A stretch of DNA of 64,000 nt from Carnegiea gigantea (Eukaryota; Streptophyta; Magnoliopsida; Caryophyllales; Cactaceae): the NCBI GenBank assembly GCA_029747015.1, contig JAKOGI010000527.1, positions 315,001 to 379,000 on the forward strand. The letters are read 5' to 3'. The notes under the pieces were generated by a model, which ran no database searches, had not been told where the DNA came from, and saw only the letters and a program-made list of their open reading frames with translations. The number at the start of each line of letters is the position of its first letter. Positions within the stretch are counted from its first letter, which is position 1. This document shows, in pieces, positions 48,177 through 59,762 of the stretch. Both the position numbers and the translations under genes were made by a program.

Positions 48177-49936
48177 ATCTCTTTATTAGTCATGTTATTG
48201 CTAGCTGCAATTAGGATTTAGATTATTCAATAACGATTCGGTGTAGGACGACGTCATGTGCTTGATTTTGAGTCCAAGTCGAGAGATCTTCGTCCCATCT
48301 TCCTTGCTAGATGCAAACGGGTGGGTAGTATTTAGTTAATCCACAATTGTTAGGCTCATTAGCAATTTAACAACAAAACATAAGCCACGCCAATACCTAA
48401 ATTGCATCAGAATTATCACCTAGGCTTGCATAATTAACTCATCGAAGTCCCCAAAGTAATTCCCAAATTCGCATTAACAATAGCCGATAAATTAATTCTC
48501 AAATTTATATTAAGAATAATCGTCACTTTTTTTTTTAAGATAACACATTGCCCTCCATGTTTTATCTCCCCTTATGTGACACCACCCTCACAATGACTAT
48601 CTTTAATCTAAATTTTGTTAGTTAACATTTCACTACTTTTAAATTAGCCCACCAACTCATATTAATCCAATAATTTTTCTAATCCCCTAAAGTGAATTTA
48701 TTTCCCAGCTTTCTTCCTTCTCATCTTGAGTCTCAAAATCATGAACATCACTAGTCAAAAACACGACTTTAATATTCCAATCTTGTCAATTAATTTAACC
48801 TCACACTTATCTCATACACTTTCAAAACATTCAAGGGCTCCTTCTTCTCCAACCTCACTTGGCATCGAGCTTATAGCACCCCCACACAAAAACATCATAC
48901 CCACATATATATACCTCATTACTTTCATCCAACTACCATTAAAATTCCCCTAAATATCATTAAATCAACACGACCAAACTTGAATTCCATCTACCTTCAA
49001 TCCCTAATGCACCATTACCAATTCAAATACCTAACCAAAGCCTCAAGTAATTATGAATTTGTATTTACCCATCCAAACGCACCATTTACAAACAAAATAA
49101 ACTATAAAATAATGAAATTAGTTACTAAGGAATTAGCCCCTCAACTTCTCACCTAAGTAAAACAAGGCAAGAAGAGGAAGATAAGAGGTGGCTCTGGCAC
49201 TAGGGTGATTGGGTGATAACAGCAGTGACTTGCTGGCGTCGGACGGTGGCGGTGTTCAGTGGCAGTCACGGCTGACAGTGAGGCAGAGAAATATGACATA
49301 GGGGGCTTGCGCCAGGCAGAACAGAGAGGGAAAAAGGTTTCAGGAATTTGTGAGGTTTGGTTTGGGGTAGTTTAGTTGAGTAGTATAAATTTATTTATTT
49401 ATTCTTGTTTTACTCTAATTTGATTCACGAAATGGCTGTTTTTTTTGTGTGTTGTTTCCAGATTTTTTCTAGTTCACTAATTTCATTTATTTTGGATTTT
49501 TTTCTCTAGCTTAGTCAGTATTTGGATCCAAAATTTGGAACTAGTATTTTGGTTTATTAATGAAATTATTAAGGGGTATGTGGAAGATTATGAACTTGGC
49601 TCCTCCAAATTAATTGATTCATTGAGCTTTATTTATTTACCTCACACTTTACTATTATGGTTTTATTGCTACATTTATATAATTTATAATTACCCATTTT
49701 TACAATTCGACAAATTTTAACTAGCTACCATTTGAGTATTTGTTTATAATCTTGAGCAAATTGGTGTGGAGTATTCTTGAATTTTATATCGAGGCCACTC
49801 TACCGGATCAACCTGCAATTGCATAAATAGATATACATATACAAAATACTAACTTAAAATGTGGCGCCCAACTTAATTAAATTTTAATTGAGATAATTCA
49901 AGGTGATTAGATTAATTTTATGTTCAGGCCTTTACA
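46699..49936. mobile_element. Solo LTR, 3.2 kb, inside the Tat RT gene
   Basis: Begins TGTAACACCGTC and ends CTTTACA, flanked by AGAAG (46694-46698) and AAAAG (49937-49941), a 5-bp target duplication with one mismatch. The RT reading frame is continuous on either side (VRKK / NGQLRICVDF). It has no internal coding region. It shares the TGTAACACC end, a nearby GGTATTACC block, an AATGAGCCTAAGCTCA-like block and a GGTGGCGGTG-type region with the solo LTR in Helitron B read in reverse, so it is probably the same broad LTR family in the opposite orientation. It contains a TTG/TTA microsatellite. Confidence 0.82.
47966..48176. repeat. (TTA)n/(TTG)n microsatellite
   Basis: About 210 bp of TTA then mainly TTG triplets inside the solo LTR. 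It produces long artificial Leu, Val or Thr frames that are not genes. Confidence 0.95.
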
Positions 49937-50400
49937 AAAAGAATGGCCAACTTCGCATTTGTGTGGATTTTCAAGACCTTAATGGCATATTCCCGAAATA
50001 TGACTTCCCACTTCTGATCATTGAACTCATGATTGATGCTACCACCTGTCACGAAGCCTTATCCTTCATGGATTACACCACAAGCTCTAATTAAATTCAA
50101 ATGGCATTAGCAGATTAGGAGGGCCACAGCATTTCACACATAGAAGGGCATCTTTTGGTATAAGATGATGCCTTTTAGCCTAAAAAATGCAAGAACAACT
50201 TATCAAAGGGTGATGCAAACTATTTTTGAAGACATGTTACACAAAAATGTGGAATGCTATATGGATGATCTAGTGGTTAAGTCCAAAAAAGATCAGATAA
50301 TTTGCAAGATCTCTAGCAAATCTTTGAAATATCTCATCTGGCAAATTCCTAGGCTTTGTCGTCCGACATAGAAGCATCAAAATTGACCAAGCTAAGATAA
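49937..50400 (+). pseudogene. Tat reverse transcriptase, catalytic part
   Basis: NGQLRICVDFQDLNG, then FPKYDFPLLI and EALSFMDY (first RT Asp block), with stops at about 50091. After a break, MMPFSLKNARTTYQRVMQTI, then EDMLHKNVECYMDDLVVKSK. The catalytic YMDD is at 50258-50269. The frame is lost again soon after 50300. The enzyme copies element RNA into DNA. Confidence 0.82.
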
Positions 50401-50980
50401 AAGCAATTCGAGATATGCCCCCACCAAAGAACCTTAAAGAACTTTGGGGTTTGCAAGGACGCTTGGCATATATCAGAAGGTTCATAACAAACCTTGTTGG
50501 TCACTATCATCCTTTCAACAACCTCATGAAAACAAGAGCCCTCTTGAATGGGGTGACTTAACGCAAAGGACTTTCGATAGTGTCCAAAAGTACTTATCAA
50601 ATCTTCCAGTGTTGGGGGCACCTGTTTCTAACAAGCCTCTCATACTTTACATCACAGTACAAGAACAATCACGTGGAGCATTATGTGCCAAGGAAAATCC
50701 CAAAGGCAAGGAGAGGGCTCTTTATTACCTAAGTCAGACATCGGTTGGGGCTAAACTTAACTACTCACCAATTGAAAAGATTTGCTTAGCTCTCATGTTT
50801 GTTTTTCAAAAGTTGACCCTCTCTATGCAGGCTCACACTATGCATGTAATTTCCAAAGTTGATCCAATCAAGTTCATCCTATCAAGGCCAGTTCTGAATG
50901 GATGGCTTGCAAAGTGGGCGGTTATCTTAGAACAATATGATCTTGTTTATATGCCACGAAGGGCTATTAAAAGCTAAGCG
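50400..50980 (+). pseudogene. Tat RT connection and RNase H domain
   Basis: Largely open from 50444 to 50977. It reads TFDSVQKYLSNLPVLGAP, KPLILYITVQEQSRGALCAK, ERALYYLSQTSVGAKLNYS and AKWAVILEQYDLVYMPRRA, matching the Gypsy RNase H region. The expected catalytic Asp in LYI(D/S)V... is not evident (LYITVQ). A stop follows at 50977 before the second RNase H domain. Confidence 0.75.
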
Positions 50981-51052
50981 CTGGCAGATTTTATAGTAGA
51001 CCATGTAGTTCCTGATTATTGGGAACTTAATGATGACCTTCCCGAAGAAAAA

Positions 51053-51584
51053 GTGTTCTCCTTTGATGTCTTTCCACCTTGGGAAATGTACTTTGATGGC
51101 ACTGCACAACATGATGGTGCAAAAACGAGAGTTGTATTTGTTTCTCTCGAGAAGCACATTCTTCTATATTCATTTGTGCTAACCCAACTATGCTCTAATA
51201 ATATGGCTGAGTATCAAGCACTTCTGCTAGGCCTTCAAATGGCAATTGAGTTGGGGATCAAACATCTTAATGCCTATGGTGACTCACAGTTGGTCATAAC
51301 TAACTTCTAGAAGAATTTAAAGTGAAGAAAGATTACTTATTCCATATCATAAGTTTGTCTTACGACTATTGGATAGGCTGAAGACTATTAAGCCGGAACA
51401 TATCTCTAGAAGTGCCAACGAGATGGTCGATGCGATTGCAAACCTTGTAGCCACTTTGGCACTAGGGACAGAAGAGAACATTACTATTCCAATTTGTGGT
51501 CAATGGGTCGTTACATCGCCCGAGGATAAATGTGAAGAAGAAATCAAAGTAGTCTCCGTTTGTGAGATAGATAAAGAAGATTGA
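51053..51584 (+). pseudogene. Archaeal-type RNase H (aRH) of Tat element
   Basis: A second RNase H domain, diagnostic of the Tat clade: WEMYFDGTAQHDGAKTRVVF (first Asp), SNNMAEYQALLLGLQMAIEL (Glu), NAYGDSQLVI (Asp). After a stop at 51308 and a frameshift, ISRSANEMVDAIANLVATLA carries the last conserved Asp. EENITIPICGQWVV follows. The four acidic positions are therefore all present but the ORF is interrupted. Confidence 0.8.
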
Positions 51585-51589
51585 TGCCG

Positions 51590-52739
51590 GTCACTTATTA
51601 CCTACTGTGCCAACGCTCTTTCCTAAGTCTCTAGCTACGATGTTTGGATGAGGAAGAAGGAAAAAAAAAAGTAATGCAAGAAGCACATGCGGTGTGTGTG
51701 ATGCACATCAGTAAGGACCCAAGTCGCATAACCGTGTTAAAAGAATGGGTTATTATTGCCCACCATAGTGCATGATTGTATCCACTATGCAAAAAAGTGT
51801 GATACACGTCAGTTCCATGCTAATTTCATTCACCAGCTTCTAGAACGACCCTATCCAACCATAGCCTCTTGACCTTTTGAGGTGTGGGGACTTGTTATTA
51901 TAGAACCTCTTACTCCTAGATCTTTGGTTAGTCATTTGTACATCTTGGTTGCGATTAACTATTTCTCTAAATAGGCATAAGAAATTGCATCAAAGGAAAT
52001 TAAAAAGGAGAATGTCCTCGACTTCATTTGGATGCACATCATTTATCGATATGGTGTATCTTGATATATTATCACTGATAATGGTAAACCATTCATCAAC
52101 AAATTGATGACTATCATTTGTGAGAAATTCAAGTTTAACCAACATAAGTCATCAATATACTCTGCACCTGTAAATGCCCTAGTAGGAGTTTTCAACAAAA
52201 CATTGTGCAACCTGATGAACAAGATTATGTCGAAATCCAAGAGAAACTGGCATGACAAATTAGGGAAGGTTCTTTGGGCATTTCAAATCTCATATAGGAC
52301 GTCAACACAATCAACCCCTTATGCTCTAGTAGATGGAGTAGAAGTCGTCCTACCACTATAAATTCAATCCCATCATTGTGCATTAGTATACAAGAAGGTT
52401 TGAGTGAAAATAAAAATAGCCAGCTTCACTTAGCAGAGTTTGAGGCCCTTGAGGAGAAAAGACTTTAAACCCAACAAAAATTAGAATGCTATCAGGCTCA
52501 CCTAACTTGAATATTGAACAAAAATGTGCAACAACGTCCATTTCAAGTTGGGTTTCAACTACTTGTAATAAGGAGGCCAATCATCATGACTCGTAGGACA
52601 ATAGAAAATTCAGTCCCAAATGGGAGGGACCTCATGTTGTCTGTGAGGTATAGACGTATGGTGCCTACAAAATAGTGGATGGATAAGAGGTTCGAGTTCG
52701 ACGAATAAATTGTAAGTTCTTAAAGCCCTACTTCCCTTG
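51590..52739 (+). pseudogene. Tat integrase, broken, catalytic residues lost
   Basis: Zinc-binding region remnant at about 51680-51810 (QEAHAVCVMHISKD ... KKCDTRQFHANFIHQ; the final Cys is Arg). The core follows: FEVWGLVIIEPLTPRS has lost the first catalytic Asp (the family has D after WGL), IITDNGKPFINKLM keeps the second, and NALVGVFNKTLCNLMNKI has Val where the catalytic Glu is expected. The C-terminal region runs LAEFEALEEKRL to INCKFLKPYFP and ends at the stop at 52738-52740. Multiple stops are present. Integrase would join the DNA copy to the genome; this copy cannot. Confidence 0.8.
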
Positions 52740-53103
52740 AGGAAAATGCTTGACTAGCTCCCACAAAAACCTAAATAGATCTCCCACAAAAAAAAAAAAA
52801 AAAACCTTTGTAATACTCCTGACCCACAAGAGTATAAACTGTGCATTGTGAAATAAATAATTAAAGTATACTTTATTGAACTACATAATGACTTGATCTT
52901 ACTGGGAATTGCAAGTTTTTTATAAGTACATAGGTAACTTGGTAAACAAATTACCAAGTGCTGTCAAACATCAGACCAAAAAAAGGGGAAAGCAGAGGGC
53001 AACAAAGCACATTTCATATGATAGAAAACACAGAGCCTATTACAAGAGTTCGTTACACGCCCCAAAAAAAAAAGAAGGAACAAAACAGACTAAGTAGTAA
53101 ATC

Positions 53104-56100
53104 AATTGATGTGCATCAAGCATCAGGGTTGAGTGAAAATTACATCTCTAGCATAACCTGCTCATGTCTAACGCTTTCATATCTTTAGATGATAGAGTGG
53201 GCACAACATTAAGGCCAGCAAGAACCTTATATTTCTCGCCAACTTCCTTCTCAACAGTTGCTAGTATGATCGATTTAGGCTGGACATCCTTTAGTTAGTG
53301 TTATTCTTCCCGAGCAATGCGACGTGCTTTCTGTAAGTCAACAATTTTCTGGGAGGCTCCTTCACGCTTCTCCATCAATGCATCAAGATCTGCACGAACC
53401 ATGGCAAGATGGGATTGCGCAAGTTGACCTGGTCAACCCACATAGCCTTCTCTTTTCCAACAGCATGGGTGATGGAGATCCACCCGTGACCATGAATACC
53501 CACCCTCAAGGTGGTCCAAAACAATCAGATTCAATGGTTAAAGTGCCAAAGACATGCCTAGTTTGCCTTAGTCATTTTCAGCCTTCATCCTGTTTTCAGT
53601 CCGTGCACAAGCCCGGTTTTGCACACATTATTACGTGACCTTCCGATGGATATGACTGGGATGCAGGAGGCCTAACTTTAAGTTTAAGATGTTTTCTTTC
53701 CAATAAGACCGATTGCAAGTCATTTGGAGGTCATTTGCTACCTCAAATCAGCTGTTGAATTCAAGTGCTCAAAACTGTTTCAGTTTTGCCCAGTTCTGGA
53801 AATGGGTCTGTTTGGACGACCAAAGCTCCTCCATTTGGACTGAAACTTTTATGGCTTGAAAGTGCATTAATGATATTATCAAGTGGACATAAAAAACCTC
53901 AGCCAAATTACACACCTAAGGAGCTATTAACCAGCAAATTAAGGGAAGAAACTCCCTTTTACCCGGGTAAAGACAGCCAGCTGCATGTTGTTCTTTTTGA
54001 GGTGCTTTTGCTCTTATCAAGGTTTAATCCACTTGCAAAGGTCATGATTAAATGCCTTGAAGCTGATTATGTCCTCCCAAGCCTCCCAAGTCGACAACTC
54101 AGCCTCAAGATCAACAATTAAGTGTTGTCGAGCTACGGTTTAATCTAACCGTTTTTGGTGTTGTTTTGGTTTTCGGGTTTTAGCCTAGTTTAGCTTCTAA
54201 TTTGACTTTGTAAGTTGAATGCTTGTGTTTAGGAGGATTATAAAACCTCCCTTGCTGCCTTGTATGTTTAACAAGTTGATGCATTTGAATGAAGTTGAGC
54301 CTTAGCTCCTTTGAACTCTCAAAACTCTCTTCTAGCTTATCTCTATCTTTGGCCGGGTAGGGTGGTGATCTAGCAAGAGTCTTAACCTCTCTTTGGTGGT
54401 GTTTCTGTATCCAAGGAGTTGTTAAGGGCCCTAGTACTAAACTTGGTGGTGTTTCTGTATCCAAATGAGGTGCTATATTCGGTTCCAATCACAAAACTAT
54501 CCTAGTTTGAGCTTGTGTTTACAAAGGAAGCTTGAATCCGTTTGTTCTCCTTACATTCTGATTTGGCTTGCTTTGGCTACCCCCCCCTTGAGGATACATC
54601 AATGGGGATAATGGCCCATGGAAGCTGCTTTCTTTAATGACTGGAAGACATATACAGTGCTTCCATCTTTTTTCTTAAGGGCTTGGGTCCCTGTAGAGCC
54701 GCTCAATTCCCTTATATATCATTAAGGCTTCATGGATATTGGCTTCCACTTCATCAAATTTTGTACTTTTCAAATCAGTCAAATACTCATATCCCATTTC
54801 TCATATAGCAGAAGTGACAATGCTTTGAGAGCCAAGCCCTGAAAGGAAAGAACTAATGAGGGCAGCAACAACGTAAGCAGGCCTTCCCTTTGAACCCCCA
54901 GAAATAGCAATGTCTTCAGTAACAGTGGGTCATCCCCTCGCGACTAATTCAAGAGAATTTGACCCATCAACTGAATGTTAGCTATTAGTCAATGACGCAT
55001 GCAAAGCTTCTATTCCTCTTGAAGCTGAATATCCAACCACATGAGGTGATGTCAACCTTCTTATAATAGCAATATCCTTTCCTGTTCCTAGATGTGCTCT
55101 GAGGGTGGATGATTTATCCATAAGACTAACTTCCTCGAGTAGTTGTTCATCAATAACATGTGTAGCCTCTGGCACCAGGTTGAACGCGCCAATATGGAAC
55201 AAAGAGGATTAAACAAAATAAGTATGGTATCATTTCGTCCTTTAAAAAAAAAAAAAAAACCCTGAAGAGAAAAAAAAGACTAATAGAAAGACAAAGGAAG
55301 GGAACATACGTCATTAAGGTTAGCTTCTTCAGTTGAACAGCTCTCGACATCATCAAAAAAGTTATCCCCGAGGCTTATTCTAGCATCTTATGGAATCAAG
55401 GTCTTATGCCTTTTGTGTCCACCATTTCACATTCATTTCGGTGTATGATTCACGATCACTGTCTTTCATCAGGCTTCGCTTTTGATGAGTAAGGCGAATC
55501 CCTGGGAACTCACAAGTGTCATCATAGGATTCTGTTCCTCAGCATCTGAGTCTGCCATAGATCCTTTCCTTTCTTCCTCTTGGCCTTTTTCGATGAACCT
55601 ACCTCCATATCTTGCTCTTGTTCGGATGAGTTCACTTTTGTACTCTTCTTAAGGATGGAGACACCAGTTCTAAGGTCATTGACAGTTACCTTAGACCACC
55701 AATTCTTATATGCTGAAGTGACATATTGACTTAGTGTCAAGGAGCGACAGGGTAGAACACCTTAAGACACACTACCCAAAAACAAGAGTCTCTTCCAATA
55801 TCGAAGGGCATCTTCATATCGAAGGGCGTCTTCATATGACACTGCTCGAGTACAAGGATCCTTAAGAAGCATCCCAGGAATTCCCTAGTAGAACCCAATT
55901 GTCTGCTAAACCAATATGGGTTGTAGGGTTAAACATAGAAAGTCTCTGACCGATTCTTTCCTAACATGAGACACCCTAAGTCACAGATTTTCCCTTCATG
56001 AATAAGTTTACGAGCATCACCAATTTTGTTGCGTTTCTTTTGGGAGCGGAATAGCGCAACACCAAAGAACTTAGAATGATGGGTAGCAGTACACGATGGA

Positions 56101-57180
56101 TTTTTGAAGTAGTGAGCAAGTCATCCGTAAAGGTAATAGCCTAGAAAGAATGACAATGAGTATGAAGGCTTCACAATATTGGTGATCCCATTTAGACCAT
56201 GATAAATGCTTGCTAACATATGAAATGTCAAACTAAAGGTGCAGTCAGATGCCATTAAACTAACCATCTCAAAGGCTCTTGGACAAATAAGCCTATCCCC
56301 AGTCTCAGGAAGTGCAAAAAGCACATAGCTAACATGATAGGAATATAGCCAAATAAGTACTATCCCTCTTCTCTTTAGGAACCCCAAGGCTTTGGAAAAT
56401 GCTTAATTGATCTCGACTCAAACGAATATTTTGAGTTTGAATTTGGCCGCTGGGGGTCTTTGTAATCAATCCAGACTTTAGCACTTACTCCCTTCTTGCA
56501 ATTATGTGCCTATTCTAAGCTTCTAAAAACAACAAACAAGAATTTGCAAGAAGATGGAATGACCTTTTGATCTTAGTTATCCCGATAGTTGAAAATGTGA
56601 ATGCTAGGGATGGTCTCATCACATAAGGCAACCAAGTCTATGAAAACCCCACAAAGATATGGACATTTTCCTATACACAGTATGAAGAGTATTAGTGGTA
56701 GTATACCAACTCTCGCAAAAAGCTTAAAAAATATGAACATCGCGGCTATCGGAGTAAAGTGAACAACTCCTCAAGCGCTGCTCAAAGCAAGACAGTATAT
56801 GCTCCGTCAATTCCTAATACAAGTGTATGTAACTAAACTCTCCATAAAACAACATGTTTGGCCCCCATCGAGACTTACCGGATATGATTTGCCGCCGAAG
56901 CATGGAAAACTCAGTAATCAAGCTAGATTTCTCATGACACATACTGTGAAGTAAATAGGCGACTGAATCATCCTTCGTACCTTTCTCCACTAGGATTGAT
57001 AACTCTGGAGAAAAGGACAATGGCTCTTTAGTAGGAACTTGGGTAGCTTTCAGCCTGCGCAAGGAATGATGCACAAGGAAGGATCTTAACTAAGGTTTGT
57101 CATCCTCCTTATCTACAACGAAGAGGAAGAACTTCCCATCTTGCTAAATTCCTTGTGGTGAACCGTTATGAATCACCTAA
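53104..57180 (-). pseudogene. Antisense plant-mobile-domain (PMD) ORF of Tat element
   Basis: Runs opposite to gag-pol, between integrase and the PPT. Minus-strand blocks in order: KATQVPTKEPLSFSPELSIL and KSRWGPNMLFYGEFSYIHLY (57030-56810), then the PMD core LPETGDRLICPRAFEMVSLM, SLTFHMLASIYHGLNGIT (56330-56170) and SLSFFLGYYLYG. PYNPYWFSRQLGS is at about 55890 and AYKNWWSKVTVNDLRTG at about 55700. A basic KKAKRKKGKD follows at about 55570 and a C-terminal region continues to about 54610. A 1.1-kb solo LTR intervenes, and a coiled-coil-like tail (KREGASQKIVDLQKARRIA) reads on at 53380-53300. Many stops. PMD proteins are common in plant transposons and in host silencing factors (MAIN family). 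Confidence 0.7.
53470..54601. mobile_element. Solo LTR, 1.13 kb, nested in antisense PMD ORF (TSD ATGGG)
   Basis: Begins TGATGGAGATCC and ends GGATACATCA; the terminal five bases TGATG/CATCA are inverted. It is flanked by perfect 5-bp duplications ATGGG (53465-53469 and 54602-54606). The antisense ORF reading is found on both sides. A direct repeat CTTTGGTGGTGTTTCTGTATCCAA-like block occurs twice (about 54392 and 54441). No internal retrotransposon genes. Family not determined (Copia or Gypsy). Confidence 0.85.
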
Positions 57181-57339
57181 AAATAAAAACATAAAGCTAG
57201 TTTCTTTTTAAGGGAGGAAATTAGATGCTAAAATAGCTTCCAAGTAGAAACCCAAAAAATGAAAAGAGAGCGGGATAAAAAAACTCAATCAAAGACGTTA
57301 GTTCTTTGCCACCAAGATGCTACTTGCTGGTCGACACAA

Positions 57340-57765
57340 CTTATAGTTAGTGGGTTGTCATTCTAGACCCAAAAGGCCTAGCGGTAAACCGTATTCACAA
57401 GTAGGCCTTCATATCTTTACACCACTTAGGACATGTGAGTTTATATTCTAGGCCCCGAAGGCCTAGAGGTAAATCGTATTTGCAAGTGGGTTTTCAAATC
57501 TTTATACCATGTAGGGCGTGTGAGTTTATATTCTAAGCTCCAAAAGGCCTAGAGGTAAACCGCGTTCGCAAGTGGGAGTTCAAGTCTTTGCACCACTTAT
57601 GGCATGTGGGTTGCCATTCTAGGCCCCAAAAGGCCTAGTGGAACCGTGTTTGCAAGTGGGTTTTCAAGTCCTCGTACCACTTATGGCATGTGGGTTTTCA
57701 TTCGAGGCCCCAAAAAGTCTAGTGGAAAACTGCATTTGCAAGTGGTCTTTCAAGTGTCTTATCAA
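57340..57765. repeat. 85-bp tandem array, 5 copies, in Tat 3' region
   Basis: The unit starts TTCTAGGCCCCAAAAGGCCTAG and continues ...GTAAACCGTATTTGCAAGTGGG...CACTTATGGCATGTGGG. Copy starts are at 57361, 57446, 57531, 57617 and 57701, a period of 84-86 bp. There are no unique spacers, so it is not a CRISPR. Tandem arrays in the 3' region are a known property of Ogre/Tat elements. Confidence 0.92.
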
Positions 57766-58943
57766 TCTACACAAGCAACAAAAAATACAGCCAAAGCATA
57801 GAATTTTGGCATAAAATAAATGAGCATGGCTCCAAATAAATGAGCATTATGCTTTGATAATACATGCAAGTATGGAATTACGCACATGGAACAAGCTCTG
57901 CTAAAGAAATGTTGGAACATGGGCATAACACATTTTTTAAGAGCATGTTTGGATAAGAATAATTATACATCAAATGCACTCCATCACACAATATAATCGA
58001 TAAGTGCATCAACAAGGCATGGCAAGATCTTTTAACATGATAAAATCGTCTCCTTTGGATTTATTTTGGCCAAAGTTGTCACCCTTACGGTTTAATAACT
58101 ATCAAAGAAATGGCAACACTAAGCCTTTCAAAACACCATTTTGTAAATTTCAAAGGGACGAACAAGAAAATACAAGAAAGAGAAAGATTGGTCAAAATGC
58201 TCATGGAGCATGCAAGTAATGGAAGGAGTTTAGTCCCATTAGATGTTCCAAGGCAAAATGAACAAAGCAAGAAGTGAAACAAATCATAGGATGCCAAAAA
58301 TAGTGAAGCCATCAAATGGCAAATAAGGATACAATATGCAAACAGCAAGACAGGGCAACAGCTTGAAGCAATTTGGCACTAATGCACAGGACGAACGGCA
58401 GCAAAGCTACAGACTTTTGGACTCATTTACTAAAAGTAATCAACTTTCTGTAAAAATCAATGAAGTAATAAAGGGCACAAACTTGGAAAAGAGGGCAATG
58501 CATGATGATTTTCAACAAAAAAAGCAAGAGAAAGAGAATGGTGAGACCTTGTTGTGGCTGTAGAGGTGAGAGAATAAAAAAAAGGCACTGCCTTTTTATG
58601 CTGTAATCACCCAAAAGTCGGGTCCTTTTAGCCAATTTGTTGATTAGTGACCAAACTTGATTCAAAGATAAAAGAACAAAAAGAGAAAATGGAGGAATGA
58701 ATTAAGGAGTGCGTGGCATGGAGGCCTATGTAACTATTAAGCAATAAGTATCTGTGTAGAAAAAGGAAAGGAAAGCGCTTAGCTTTGCTCACATTTACAA
58801 AAGCATGGACCGTTCCTGAGAGGAAGCTCTGACCAACGGTGGCAACAATAAAAAATGGGGTCACTCCCTCTTACCCGCAATCCTGCGAATTATAAAGGGT
58901 TGATGAAAAATCATAATTTTAATATGACTTGTGCCCCAAGCTT
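57766..58943 (+). other. Tat 3' untranslated region
   Basis: A-rich sequence between the tandem array and the PPT. Short open frames have no known motif. No further structure is seen. Confidence 0.5.
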
Positions 58944-58955
58944 ATGGGGAGGGCA
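58944..58955 (+). other. Polypurine tract of Tat element
   Basis: ATGGGGAGGGCA directly before TGTGACC, taken as the 3' LTR start. Confidence 0.65.
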
Positions 58956-59188
58956 TGTGACCTAACAAAAAAGAGAGTTGAAAAAATCAAAGACAAAGCA
59001 AGGAGCTAGGGCTATTTTCTTGGACCATGATGTGAGTAGTCTCGATGGCACAATTTATAGGTACTAAAAAATATATATGTACCATACCAAGAGATATAGT
59101 TAAATTCATTATTGGGATCAAACCCTTTTAATTGATTTAATTAAACCCAAATTGACTCACAAGTCATTAGACCTGGCAAATGGGTCAT

Positions 59189-59480
59189 TCGGATCGGGTA
59201 CGGGTTGGGTCTTAGTTCGGTTCGAGTCACTTTTGGGTTAACTATGACCGGGTCGGGTTCGGGTTCGGGTTCGGTTCGGGTGAAGTTCCAGTTTGGGTCA
59301 CTTTCGGATCAACCATATTCGGGTCGGGTTTGGTTCGGGTCGGATAAAGTTCAGGTTCGGGTCACTTACGGGTACCATGTTCGGGTTGGTATGGGTTCGG
59401 TTCGGGTGGAATTCGAGTCGGGTCTATTTCGGATTGTCAACAGTAGCCCGGTTCGGATCAGGTATGACTCTAGTGTAATT
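59189..59480. repeat. GGGTTCGG-type subterminal repeat, left
   Basis: An irregular run of CGGGTTCGGGT, TCGGGTCACTTxxGGGT and related words. It reads as Gly/Ser/Val/Arg-rich frames that are not genes. Confidence 0.85.
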
Positions 59481-59699
59481 GGGCTGGGTTTGATTCAGTT
59501 CAATGTCTAGATCAATATCGGGTCAGGTGTAAATCCAATCGGATATAAATCAAGTTGGATTAATTTCGAATCATTGTCTGTTTTCAATGTAGCCATCCTT
59601 AGTTCTTTACTCTTCAATTGTATTTAAAAGATAAAAATCGTTTAATTAGACAAACCATTTATTTAAAATTTTTTTTTAATTCGTACATTAATGATAATT

Positions 59700-59702
<3 letters not shown>

Positions 59703-59761
<59 letters not shown>
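59703..59761. repeat. (TA)n microsatellite in hAT-like element
   Basis: About 58 bp of TA dinucleotides. Confidence 0.95.

Positions 59762-59762
<1 letters not shown>

Noticed and set aside
47849..48221. Poly-Thr, poly-Val and poly-Leu frames
   Set aside because: Artefact of the TTG/TTA microsatellite.
57340..57765. CRISPR-like regular repeats
   Set aside because: 85-bp head-to-tail tandem units without spacers, in a plant retrotransposon 3' region.
59205..59510. Gly/Ser/Val/Arg-rich open frames (also 60780-61261)
   Set aside because: Translation of the GGGTTCGG subterminal repeats of the hAT-like element.
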